Of a stretch of 64,000 bases of DNA, positions 34,810 through 44,569 are shown piece after piece. This DNA comes from Acholoe squamosa (lineage: Eukaryota > Annelida > Polychaeta > Phyllodocida > Polynoidae): assembly GCA_949317995.1 (NCBI GenBank), contig OX439041.1:16957501-17021500 (forward strand). The letters run 5' to 3'. Numbering within the stretch: the stretch's first letter is position 1; the number at the start of each line of letters is the position of its first letter. Made by a program: the position numbers and the translations under genes. The notes under the pieces were generated by a model that saw only the letters and a list, made by a program, of their open reading frames with translations, searched no databases and had not been told where the DNA came from.

Positions 34810-36351
34810 TTAGGTCACTGCAGTCCTCTGGGCAATTCGGGGGCTGCGGCGAACGTATCTTCCCTTCTCGGATAGTTCTTTATCGGACCTGACAGTCTGA
34901 AGAGCTTTCTCTAGGTGCTTCTTAGCCTTAGAAACACCTTTCCTCTTCTTTTTGTCTTCACCTGCCGAGACTTTTTTAACTCCCCCACGCTTAATCGGTG
35001 TTGGCGTGGGTGTCACTGATTCGGAACACTTTTTAGGTCTACCACGACCACGCTTCACTGTAGTGTTCTTTACCTGGTCTATTATGCGATTCTGGTTCAG
35101 GATCTTTCCGGAACCTTCACCATACATTTCTGTGGAGGTCTCCCTCCCACACCATTTCCTTAATCTAGCCACATTAGACTTATAAAGTCGACCTAGGTCA
35201 GATTTCATGATTACGGTACAGTCACTGATAACTTGTGTTATAGTAAAGGGACCATCCCAATTAGACGCTAATTTTATGTGTCTAAGTGGTTCATGTAATC
35301 TGAGAACTCTGTCTCCGGATTGGAATTTCCGATACTTTAGATCGGTGTCGTATCCTACTTTCTGCCATTTGGCACTTTTCTCCAAATCAATTCGGACAGA
35401 CTCATATGCCTTTTTAAATCTGTCTCTTAAGCATTCCACAAAAACTACATGGCAAGGTAATTCCGGGTCCATCCCTACAACTCCAAATACTAAGTCAGCA
35501 GGCATTATCAGATCCTCTCCGAATACTAAAAGGTTCGGAGTTCAATTTGTACTTGAATGTACCGTACTGTTATAAGCATGTGTCACAAAGTGGCATTGCT
35601 CATCCCAGTCGTCCATGTGTTCATTGACGAGTGACTTTAGGACTTGGATAAGGGTTCTATTGAACCTTTCTACCAATCCGTCGCTTTGTGGCCTATACGG
35701 GTTGGTTCTAGTCTTGCAAATAGCTAAGTATTCGCACATACCCTGCCAGAGATTTGATTCGAATTCTCTGCCCTGGTCACTGTGTAACATCAATGGTACA
35801 CCGAAACTTAGTACCCAACCTTTTACAAAGGCTTCGGCACAAGTAATTGCTTTGTGGTCCGGTAGTGGAAATACTTTAGTATATTTCGTATAATAATCAC
35901 AAACTACCATCATACAGGTATTATCATTAGCGGTTGTATTAAATCCACTAATAATATCTACCCCGATTCTTGCGAATCTAACTCCAAAAAGTTCTTGGGA
36001 TAGGGGAAGTTTGCCCATCCCGGGTCCGGGTTTGTTTTTACAACAATCCGGACAAGTGGTTACCCATCTTTGCAAGTCCTGTGTCATGCCAGGCCAATAG
36101 TATTTCTTGGAAAGTCGTGCTAACGATCGTTTCCTTCCGAAATGACCACTGGTCCGATGTCCATGACAGAAATACATAATGTCATGCCTCATAGCATGTG
36201 GTATCACCACTTGCATGATTCTCTCACCATTATTGCATGGCTTCCAACGGTATAACACGCCTTTCCGGACTTCAAGCTCGGTCCATTGAGCAAGAAACCT
36301 TCTCATTTCTCGATTTTCCAGGGAGACCTCTGGTCTAACTGGACGTATACC
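34810..36351 (-). pseudogene. Element B RNase H end and integrase
   Basis: Minus strand. It begins abruptly at the tRNA patch with the last part of the RNase H-integrase linker, then the HHCC site (CHGHRTSGHFG ... CPDCC), catalytic core (RIGVDIISG, HSDQGREFES, GLVERFNRT, all three acidic residues present) and C-terminal GPF domain ending in AVT. One in-frame TGA at 35542-35544 interrupts it where Cys is expected; otherwise the frame is continuous to 34810. The RNase H catalytic domain is missing. Apart from that stop it is much better preserved than A's integrase. Confidence 0.87.
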
Positions 36352-36387
36352 GAGACAACCCAGGTTCGAATCCTGGTCACGGCACCA
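36352..36387 (+). other. 36-nt segment matching the 3' end of tRNA-His
   Basis: The plus strand reads like the 3' half of a tRNA: T-stem CCAGG, T-loop TTCGAAT, T-stem CCTGG, acceptor strand TCACGGC, discriminator A and a terminal CCA. In the element's sense this is PBS sequence continuing 21 nt past the usual PBS end into the T-arm. The element's own DNA next to its real PBS (39671-39678) is different, so this piece was copied from the tRNA primer itself. CCA is not genome-encoded in eukaryotic tRNA genes, supporting origin from mature tRNA. Confidence 0.85.
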
Positions 36388-36388
36388 G

Positions 36389-36451
36389 TGTAAGGGTTTG
36401 TGGCCTTACGGACCTGGGGGGTTCGGGCCTTACGGACCTGGGGGGTTCGGG
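36389..36451 (-). repeat. Element B LTR (U5) end fragment at the RT deletion
   Basis: 63 bp matching the 3' end of the element B LTR, one base from the tRNA segment exactly as at a true LTR/PBS boundary. A block of about 24 bp (CCTTACGGACCTGGGG core) is repeated twice. It abuts protease coding sequence on the right. Confidence 0.85.
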
Positions 36452-37179
36452 TTCATGTATACCATCTAACTGTAGTTTCACACAAGTTCTACCATATGTT
36501 TGCAAGGTACTGCCATCGGCCGTCTGAGCAGGGGGCAGGTGGGCACCACAGACCTTGGCTAATTCATAGCCGCCTGCCTCATTACTGATATTGAGTTTCC
36601 CCTGTGCTCCCTTGGCACCTGTTATATCAGCTTCCCTAACCTTCCGGGTGTCTACAACCACCTCGGTGTTAGGCGATCTTGTTACTACATGCGAACTATC
36701 ATCACGGATGGTGATATCATGGCAAGATTTGTCACTGGGATCCCCTTCTTTGCCCCTCGGGAGATCCCTTTCTAGTTTTCCTCTGTACTTATCCCAGAGA
36801 CACCCTCCTGTTTACGCGGGACAGGCTTCTCAGCCATACATTCTGGAGCAAAATGCCCTAGTTTCTGGCATCTGAAACATCTCCTTTGAGATTTGTCAAC
36901 TCTTGGTCTCTTCAGAGCTTCTGTTAATCCGGCTATTAACGTTTCCATCATATTAGTCGGAGCAACAGTGGCTGCTACGGTTGGTTTCGCCGTAGGGGCT
37001 ACACTGCCCGGTTGAGTTGATCCGGAAGCTGTTTTACCAGCGACAGATCCTCCTCTCCCTCTCGAATGAACCTTCCTATACCGCTTCTGTCGGTAATACT
37101 TTCCAGCTATCTGGACTGAACCAATATATTCTCCGTTTTCATCGGAGATATAGTCATACTCCTCATCAGCTTCATTCGA
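36452..37179 (-). pseudogene. Element B nucleocapsid and truncated protease
   Basis: Minus strand. After the gag stop (TAA at 37180-37182) the same frame continues into the YISDENGEYIGSVQI segment found in A and into a CCHC knuckle (CFRCQKLGHFAPEC, about 36840-36885). The protease frame (36661 down) keeps the leader (GAQGK ... AHLPP), then jumps to AQTADGS, losing about 75 residues including the DTG active site, and is cut by the U5 fragment at 36451. B therefore has no functional protease. Confidence 0.8.
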
Positions 37180-39669
37180 TTAAACTGGAGCTAATTGGGA
37201 AGTATCATATACCGGAATAGGTGTACCTCCATATTGGAATGGAGCTGCTCTTACTGGATTAGGTCCAAGACCTACCAATCGTTTCTTCATGTCATGTCCA
37301 TCAATTGCTATGAACAGGTCACTGAAGGAAGTGTCATCTTTCCAAGAATCCCAGACCACTTGCTTGTGATCCGGATCCCGCAATCCACTGTAGAATTGTA
37401 TGAACAATTCTTGTAGATAGCAATCATCGTCATGAGCCCAATTTGAACGTGCTTTTGAAAGCAAATCCTGCAGCTCCAAACCAAAGACTTTGTGTGATTC
37501 CTTAGGTTTTTGTGTTCTCTTCTTGAAACTTACCCACGGATCTTCTCTAACGATTGATCCAAATAGGTATGCGGCACATTCTACCAATTGGTCATAGGTA
37601 CCGTATAATCCGTAAGCTGCTCTCCATTGATTGAGAGCTACTTTTCCGCCTTTATTTAACCAACAAATCAAATATGGCAAAGCTTCTTCTTTTGTCCAGC
37701 CACTACAATTGACTTCGTCGACAAAAGCTTGATACCTGTCCTTCCATGGATCATTAGAATCATATGGAGGGGGTATCCGTGCCTGCCTACGTGCCGGATT
37801 ATTACATCCGCGTAGTCTATCCGCTTCTCGGATGCTCCAGTTCATGACTTCCATGCCGTCTGCTCCCTTCCGGTAGCAGTCAATGCCAAGGTTTTGGATA
37901 CATTGGCTCCTATCAAAGATGGTTTGCATCCCTGCAGGCATAGAAGTTCTCCTATTTGGCTTCCTGCCATCTCCTCCTGATCCTGATCCTCCGGATCCGG
38001 ATCCTCCTGGGCCGCCTGGAGGATTTCCTCCTGGTGGACCATTATTATTATAGGTTCCAGACGAACCGCCTGAGCATCCACCATTGTGACCGGCGTTTCC
38101 AGAAGACGCATATCTAGGGTAAGAATTATTTTGATTCCATCCCTGGTTATAGCTATTGCCATTTTGGTAATTACCGTTTCCTGATGGATTATAATTATTT
38201 CTATATCCATAGGAAGATGTTCTCGGTTGATACGTACCGCCATTAGCATTGTTTTGTGGCGGGTTTGGTCTTAGGAAACGTCCATCAGTAGGAACATTAC
38301 CAGAACCCGGAGGTGGATTCGGTAATCTTGGCCCTGCTGGTGTACTGTGGCCGGGTTGGGGGAAATATGAAGGTGGTGTCAACATATGCCTCATTGGTCC
38401 GGGTGCTCTTGGTTGTGCTACGGGTGTCTTATTACTAGTTCCAGTAGCACCATCGTGAGTTGCTTTAATTTTGTGACTCAAATCTGGTACGGGTGGTGCC
38501 GGACCTATCGTATCCAGCATTGGGGTTGCTGGTTTAGGTGCGGTTCCATTTACTGTGGTACTGTCCGGTTTCTTGTAGATTCCGGATACTACATTCTTGT
38601 CAGCCCCATCATCAACGAATGGGCTGTATCTAATTGGGGTTGCATCTTTGGATGTCTTTCCCAACATTGTAGATACCACAGCTGGATCAATATTGCCTAT
38701 AGTTAACTGGGCAGCTTCTACATATTTATCTAGAGTTATTGCAGTATTCTGCAATTCCTGAAGCTCATTTGTGAGTTTCTGTCTATCCTCCTCCAGTTGT
38801 TTGTTGTAAGCTATAATACCTACCCGGATGGTTTCATTGTCTTCAGCTTGTTTACTACACTGAAGTTTCAATTTATCCAACTCGTCATGATAATGGCGAA
38901 TTTCGGATTCGAATTTTGCCTTATCAAGGTTTAATTGGTCGTTCGTATCTATGTATGTTTGGATACGAATGTGCCTATTATCATATTCCTTGTTGAATGA
39001 TTCTCTCATGGAATGAAGTTTTAATTCTTCATTCTCGAGTTCTTTCATGTACTCACTCCTTCTGGCTTCGAATTCCTTTCGCATGCCAGTTAGGTCTTCT
39101 TCCAACTGAAGTTTTTCATGGAATACTTCGTCTTTAGCTTTGACCAAGGTATTTAGGTTCTCGTTCAAAGTTACATAGGTTTCATTCAACAACATGACAT
39201 CCGGTCGTTTGAATTCCTCACCTTCCGGTACCGCATAGGTTAAGTCGCCATCTATAGCGCTGTAATCTAATATTGGTAATTCGGGCCTGGGTAATCTATA
39301 AGGTAGTTCTCCGAATGTTACCCTTTTTGGCATTGGTGCCGGATGTTCTGGGTTAGTACTACCACCAACTTCGAACATCGAATTACTTAATTCGTCAACA
39401 AGTGATTGTTGGCCTATTAAGTTACTCTGTCTCTGTATAGACTGTTCACATCGTACAGAGTCTGGCAGATTCTCCTCACTATCATTATAGTGGGGTCCGG
39501 GATCTCTCCAAGATGCAGACTCCGCATCTTGTGAGTTCGAATGGGTTTGGAGCATCAATGATCCATTTCCATTCTCTTGGGCAACCGATTGCCCTGCTGG
39601 GTTAGCTTCCCTGAGGGTGTCTAACCCATGTACTAGCCGTTCGGACGTTATAACGTCCGGGCTATACAC
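37180..39669 (-). CDS. Element B Gag, 829 aa
   Basis: Minus-strand single frame beginning about 10 bp from the primer site. Residues 1-150: N-terminal region with KRVTFGELPY. About 150-320: long coiled coil rich in Glu, Lys and Leu. About 350-540: Pro/Asn/Gly-rich, including tandem GGSGS repeats. About 555-815: capsid-like domain (MQTIFDRSQCIQNLGIDCYR ... FGSIVREDPWVSFKKR ... KVFGLELQDLL). It stops at a TAA just before the nucleocapsid; A reads through this point, so the stop is either a nonsense change or a readthrough site. It should form the particle core. It is unusually long for a Gypsy Gag because of the N-terminal coiled coil. Confidence 0.85.
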   Translation of the reverse strand: MYSPDVITSERLVHGLDTLREANPAGQSVAQENGNGSLMLQTHSNSQDAESASWRDPGPHYNDSEENLPDSVRCEQSIQRQSNLIGQQSLVDELSNSMFEVGGSTNPEHPAPMPKRVTFGELPYRLPRPELPILDYSAIDGDLTYAVPEGEEFKRPDVMLLNETYVTLNENLNTLVKAKDEVFHEKLQLEEDLTGMRKEFEARRSEYMKELENEELKLHSMRESFNKEYDNRHIRIQTYIDTNDQLNLDKAKFESEIRHYHDELDKLKLQCSKQAEDNETIRVGIIAYNKQLEEDRQKLTNELQELQNTAITLDKYVEAAQLTIGNIDPAVVSTMLGKTSKDATPIRYSPFVDDGADKNVVSGIYKKPDSTTVNGTAPKPATPMLDTIGPAPPVPDLSHKIKATHDGATGTSNKTPVAQPRAPGPMRHMLTPPSYFPQPGHSTPAGPRLPNPPPGSGNVPTDGRFLRPNPPQNNANGGTYQPRTSSYGYRNNYNPSGNGNYQNGNSYNQGWNQNNSYPRYASSGNAGHNGGCSGGSSGTYNNNGPPGGNPPGGPGGSGSGGSGSGGDGRKPNRRTSMPAGMQTIFDRSQCIQNLGIDCYRKGADGMEVMNWSIREADRLRGCNNPARRQARIPPPYDSNDPWKDRYQAFVDEVNCSGWTKEEALPYLICWLNKGGKVALNQWRAAYGLYGTYDQLVECAAYLFGSIVREDPWVSFKKRTQKPKESHKVFGLELQDLLSKARSNWAHDDDCYLQELFIQFYSGLRDPDHKQVVWDSWKDDTSFSDLFIAIDGHDMKKRLVGLGPNPVRAAPFQYGGTPIPVYDTSQLAPV

Positions 39670-39678
39670 CAGAATTAA

Positions 39679-39693
39679 CTGGTCACGGCACCA
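39679..39693 (-). other. Element B primer binding site (tRNA-His)
   Basis: Minus-strand TGGTGCCGTGACCAG, one base from the 5' LTR. It matches the complement of the tRNA-His 3' end over 15 nt, as defined by the tRNA segment at 36352-36387. Confidence 0.88.
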
Positions 39694-39694
39694 G

Positions 39695-40071
39695 TGTAAG
39701 GGTTTGTGGCCTTACGGACCTGGGGGGTTCGGGTCTTACGGTTCGAAAAGAAAGAGTAAGACAGTATTCCAAGTGTATGCCAACGGTTAGTTTTATTTCT
39801 TATTGTACACTCACGGCTGCCGGATGATGTCAGAGAGGCAGCTAATATCAATGAATAATGGTTTACATGGTGTGGAGGCCAGAAGGGCCTCTGACGTAGC
39901 GGCTGAGCCCTGGGCTTTATATACGGACCCAGGTGTTTGTCGTCAGATGTCCCCACAGACCCGGATCAGTGCTGCCACCTATCCGGAACCTGAGGAACGT
40001 CCGACGACTCGACTCACCCGCCACGTCAGACGGTACCCAACTCCTATGGTTTAATAACATGTACCTCTACA
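39695..40071 (-). repeat. Element B 5' LTR
   Basis: 377 bp, TGTAGAGG...CTTACA on the minus strand, one base different from the 3' LTR. It carries the TATATAAAG box (about 39916-39924) and AATAAA near 39796. CTTC at 40072-40075 is the right target duplication. Confidence 0.92.
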
Positions 40072-40075
40072 CTTC

Positions 40076-41596
40076 TATCGACATCTTGTTGAAACACACA
40101 TGCTTCATGGACCGGTATACCGATGCACCAACGAGAAGAATGAGAACAAGGAATGCAATGGTTATGCCACATGCCGTCATGGATGACTGACGTCGCACAT
40201 TGTAAAGAAACATGAACTAATGGCTGTGGATGCCATGGTCAGAGTCCATAAGTTGCATGCCAACCTCATGAGTGCATGGTATGACCTGAAACAGAAGGAA
40301 AGAAATGAGTTACTCATTACAACTGAGTACTTCTGTCACGTATCCGAAGGCAAACAGGATACCTACTTTACGAGAAATGTGAGGGCTCACAGATTTGACA
40401 TGACACCTGAAACCCCCTGGGAGGAAAAGGTCATGAGGAAAGACAGGGACACCTTGGATGAGCATGGCAAGGCGAAGCCCCACCCTGGGGTTGATCCACG
40501 CCATAAGGAAAAGAAGAGATCGAGATCCGAGTGGCAGTCACCTGCATCACCAGAAGCTTCAGAGAGGAAACGATCTGCAACCCTGGAGGAGATCATGTCC
40601 CAGACAGGTCCCCGAGGTATGGAACAAGTCTCCCCCCTGATGCAACAATCGAATGCTGGCGATTTTCTAGACCTGGCTATGGTATATAGTGTACGTATAC
40701 TGACCCAGTACGATGATTGGATTCAAGGTTGGGTATACCAATCTCGAACGTCGAACGTGCATACCATCGCACAAATCGTTAGAGGAGACAAGAGTAAAGA
40801 TGATTTTCCTGCCCTTCAGACAGTCGTGACTCCTGGTAAGGAGTCGCAGGTACTGTCTGCTGGAGGGAAGGTTCAAGGATCGATGGGTCCACCTTCGAAC
40901 CCAGCACCGACTGCAAAAGGCAGAAGTCCCGGTCCTGGAAGGGAGGTGGCCATGAGAGATCCGAACCAACCACTGCCGGTTCAAGGTGGGATAGGTGCCA
41001 CGCCAGCTACCACATGTGCCAGCCCAAATCCGAGCACTGTAACGACGAGCTCTGCACAATCTGGCTATGTTAGTGGTGGAGAGGGTTGTCCTACACCTCC
41101 ACCACTGTCATCTGCCGGAATGTACTTGCGACCTATTCTTCATAGAGTCCAAACTACTTCTGACCTCGATGTTAAGGATCCAGATGAGTATATCAAAGAC
41201 CGATGCAAACAGTCCATCAACATCCAGAAGGAAGTGTTCGTAGCCTGGCAAGAACGCCACCTAAATCAGAGTGTGACCTATCTTAGCAGTATGACCGAAG
41301 GCGTATTCAAATGCCTTCATGAAATACAGCAAAGAGAGACTGAGCGGATCACAACCGAGGCCACTGCTAAGGTTGATGAGGACCGCAAAACCGCAGAAAG
41401 GAATGTGAAAGAAGCTGCCAACACAAAGGGCATGTGTGACTTGAAGCTTAGAAAACTAAGGGAAGAGATGGACTTCATGGATGCTAAATACATGGGGGCT
41501 TTCGGTTGCCTTTTCTCTGAATGGGATGGCACACCTGAGTCTGCCTTCGAATTGCTGATGAAACAGCAATCGAGAACAGACCATCAACATCACTGA
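40076..41596 (+). pseudogene. Plus-strand ORF3 relative, main part (458-codon open frame)
   Basis: Plus strand; continues the frame of 29309-29470 across the CTTC duplication. It starts with the His pair of finger 1 (HLVETH), then the Cys and His pairs of finger 2 (HIVKKH), with one in-frame TGA at 40184-40186. From 40220 the frame is open for 458 codons: LH-x2-LM motif, basic KKRSRSEW region, proline-rich part, and the conserved coiled-coil domain ending FGCLFSEWDGTPESAFELL. It is clearly homologous to, but well diverged from, ORF3 of A and B. It is the only ORF3 on this strand and has no visible LTR of its own. A decayed element remnant is likeliest; a domesticated gene is less likely. Confidence 0.75.
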
Positions 41597-43974
41597 ATCC
41601 CACGGCAGGTCCCAGCGCAGCAGCTGGCTCTGCTTCCACTGCCTCACCTGATAAGTCAGAAAATCTGAAGTCCTATCAGGCCTGCACAATGGAGACTTCA
41701 GATAAATAACCTATTTGCCACCGATCCAAACTTAGAGACAACTTATTTTCTAAGTTGGAATTCTTTACTCATACCCAAAACGGATGCGGTGATGGCCTTG
41801 ATGACCGGACTGATGCAGCCTCGAATCTTCTGATCTTCCCATCCTCATCAGGGCACAACATAACAGCGACGCGGTTTGCCACCGCCAAGTTCGACCTACC
41901 CGCCGAATGGATCTGCAGACAAGCAGTGATATGAATCGAAGACATTTGAAGTCTAATTATTATTGTACAGATAAACCCACTACACTGGTGGGCTATCTTT
42001 AACTATAACATTATTACATATTTACTATTTAGAAGATGGGTTCAAACTTGCGCACATCTCATTATATCTATATTTATATGTTTAATTACTTTGAAAAAGT
42101 GACTACTACTATTTAACTACGCATAAATGGCTTGATCTCATAATATAATATATGTGTATATCATTGAACTACAGTACTATGTACCTTTGATCTGTAAACC
42201 AACTCAAGAAGTTGGTATCTCAAAATGGTACTATGTTAACATATCTCTAAGTCATTTAGAGGTCCACCGTCCATGTTCAAATATTAAACATAGTTAGATT
42301 AGAGTGTAAATAGAAACTTTATTTGTGTATAGGTATTGTAACCACATAATGCTCATTTAAAACCAGGTACTTGTAACATGTTTAATATAATAGTTGTTCT
42401 TTGAACTACTGTTGTATAATTTAACTGTACTTACCCTCGAAGTTGAACCGCGTCAGGTCTTCAGAAAGTGTAAGATTTTACCCTTGAAGACCCTTAAAAA
42501 TTAATTTTCTAACTACTTTATATAACCCTAACACATTTGTGAAGGGACATCCCCTCAGCTCAGAAAACCAAAAAATACCGACTTAGGACATCAGGTTCCA
42601 TTTTTATTACTTGTTTTGTGTCATGTAACGTCTGGTACCAAAATGATAAAATATGGAGGTAATTAAAGTTGCTGTCAGTAATAGAGAATATCTCATTATG
42701 CATAGCAAACACATGCAATAGCAAGGCCAATATGTCTATTATTGACTTCAATTATGAAATGGAACAAAATTTGTGCATGCACAGTAGACTGCCTCTTACA
42801 TGATGATAAAAGTACCGGACGTTATGTAACATCCGGTACTTTTATCAGAATTATTTCACATAAGCTGCTCTCACATGGAGACAAATGCTGAGAGACACAC
42901 AATTTTTTCACCAAAGTAGGGGATAATAGGTCCCATTATATAGGTAATAACAAAAATGTTGAAGCTTTATTTTTTCCATGTAATATAACTGATTTAGATT
43001 TAGCTACCGGATGTTACAAATTACAGATCTCCATTTTCAAAGACACATGATGAAAAATTCTCATTCAGTAACATGTCCAAACCTCATGGAAATGATACCT
43101 ATAATCATATACAATATAAAAAATAACTTTTGGATACTCCAGATGTTCTTTCTTCAATACAGGACACTTGTAAAAAATACAAAAAGTCATAAAAGAACAA
43201 ATTTGACCATTTTTTTCAATTTGGCAGGCTACAAGTCTGAGAGTTATTGATGCATGACCACAAATTAACATTTTTTCTGATAGCCCTAAATGTCCTCTAT
43301 CAAATGAGTCTATGTAAGACAAGATTGGTTCACAAATTCCTTCTCCAGAGCCATAAGAGTCCAAAATAACCCCAAAACACTACATCTACTGCTTTCTGGT
43401 GACCTGACCCAACTATATCTCACTTTGAAGTAGTATATTTACTACTAATTTTTGTTAACTTCATAGTGTTACATAATTTATATACATTTCGCTCCACTAT
43501 GTCATTGTATAAATACTTACCTCGAGCCCTATTGTAGTTTATAGACTATTTCCTACGTGTTTTCTTCCCTAGTCATAGCCGAGGGTGGTAGTGAGGGGGC
43601 TCTTAAAGGGTTGTATATGGTTTTAGCTCCCTATTCAAGAGGGCAGGTCAGTTGGTGCGGTTACCACCGGTAGAAAAAGAGGTCGCTTTGTTCTCTGGCC
43701 ACTATGAGGTGGTGGCAGCACTGGTCATCGCTGCTCCAGTCCCTACCTGGGACCGCGTAGGGAGTTCAGTTGGCCTCTGGCTACGGCCAGAGCAACACCT
43801 GTAGAGCACTGAGCTATCCTTGTAGCACCACTTCGAACTCATGTGATCCATGAATAAACATGTGCTGGTTGCATTAACCTGAGCTAACTTGTCTGTTTTT
43901 TTTTTAAATTAATATATCTCAAACTTAACCGAAGTTATATAAGAACTCGAACCATTACACTTTGTATAATAGTC
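41597..43974. other. Non-coding region with foldback repeats
   Basis: 2.4 kb with no convincing gene. The left part (about 41900-42560) is AT-rich, as are the 3' regions downstream of ORF3 in A and B, and may be the tail of the plus-strand ORF3 element. 42616-43018 contains three related copies of TGTAACATCCGGTA in both orientations, including the palindrome at 42805. 43560-43900 is GC-richer, with a small hairpin (CTCTGGCTACGGCCAGAG, about 43774-43791), and is unidentified. A reading frame at 43011-43250 has no recognisable domain. Confidence 0.5.
42805..42846. repeat. 42-bp near-perfect palindrome
   Basis: GATAAAAGTACCGGA at the left and its complement at the right enclose CGTTATGTAACA; the full 42 bp is self-complementary except for two mismatched pairs. 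Related sequence occurs at about 42620 and, inverted, at about 43003, which suggests a small foldback element. Confidence 0.8.
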
Positions 43975-44550
43975 CGTTACAACCATCATACATATATTCT
44001 CTCTAGGTGTTGTTTTCAATCAACTGATAATATCAACTGCAATACGAGCAAATCTGACACCAAACAATTCTTGGGATAAAGGTAACTTACCCAAGCTGGG
44101 TCCTGGCTTGTTTCTTACAACAGTCAGGGCAAGTTGCAATCCACCGAAGTAGGTCACTTCTTATCCCTGGCCAGTAATAACATCTTTGTAGGCATTCTAT
44201 GGATCTTTCCTCCCGAAATGACTACTTGTTTGATGGCCATGACAATAGTACATGATATCCCTCCTCATCGAGGTAGGAATAACTATTTATAATAGTTGAT
44301 TGCCAGTGGAAGTGGTCTTCCATCTACACAATATACCATCTCGGATTTCAAGCTTGGCCCATTGAGCAATGAATCGTCTTGTTTCTCTATCTTTCAGAGA
44401 TAACATTGGCCTTACTGGCTTAATACCTTTCTGTAGGTAATCCAAAATGCATGCAGTGGTGGGATCCAACTGTTGGAACTTCTTGACAGTCTCTGGGGAC
44501 CAATCGAGATAGCTACACACAGCTTCCTCCCAAGGAAGCTGTGTGTATTC
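43975..44550 (-). pseudogene. Element E RNase H-integrase linker and N-terminal integrase
   Basis: The minus strand encodes YLDWSPETVKKFQ ... RRFIAQWAKLEIRDGIL, aligned with the A sequence between RNase H and integrase, then the HHCC zinc region and the start of the catalytic core up to the DYYTK segment near 43990. Several frameshifts are present. RT and RNase H are missing upstream, and the remainder of integrase is missing downstream. The missing downstream part roughly matches what D retains (from FVVHAYN on), so D and E may be two halves of one disrupted element, less about 100 residues. Confidence 0.7.
44515..44546. repeat. Perfect palindrome (14-bp arms, 4-nt loop) at the element E RT deletion
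   Basis: ACACACAGCTTCCT, loop CCCA, complement AGGAAGCTGTGTGT. It lies where element E jumps from integrase-side sequence to protease, that is, at the breakpoint that removed RT. The geometry matches that of the palindrome at 29271-29308. Confidence 0.85.
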
Positions 44551-44569
44551 TCCAAATCTGATTTATCTA

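Larger units (their letters stand above)
29471..40071 (-). mobile_element. Element B: young, RT-less Ty3/Gypsy-type element with intact gag and ORF3
   Basis: Minus-strand element bounded by 377-bp LTRs that differ at one position (AACATGT versus AACGTGT near the TG end), and by a 4-bp target duplication CTTC (29467-29470 and 40072-40075). Order: 5' LTR, tRNA-His primer site, gag, nucleocapsid, truncated protease, a tRNA/U5 patch in place of RT and most of RNase H, integrase, ORF3, AT-rich region, polypurine tract, 3' LTR. Near-identical LTRs mean recent insertion. With RT and the protease active site gone, it must have been reverse transcribed by proteins of another copy. Confidence 0.9.

Noticed and set aside
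36352..36387. A genomic tRNA-His gene
   Set aside because: Only the 3' half is present, it carries CCA, and it sits next to a U5 end; a cDNA copy of the primer fits better.
43560..43900. A structured RNA gene
   Set aside because: One small hairpin and GC-richer composition only; no recognisable RNA family or pol III signals.
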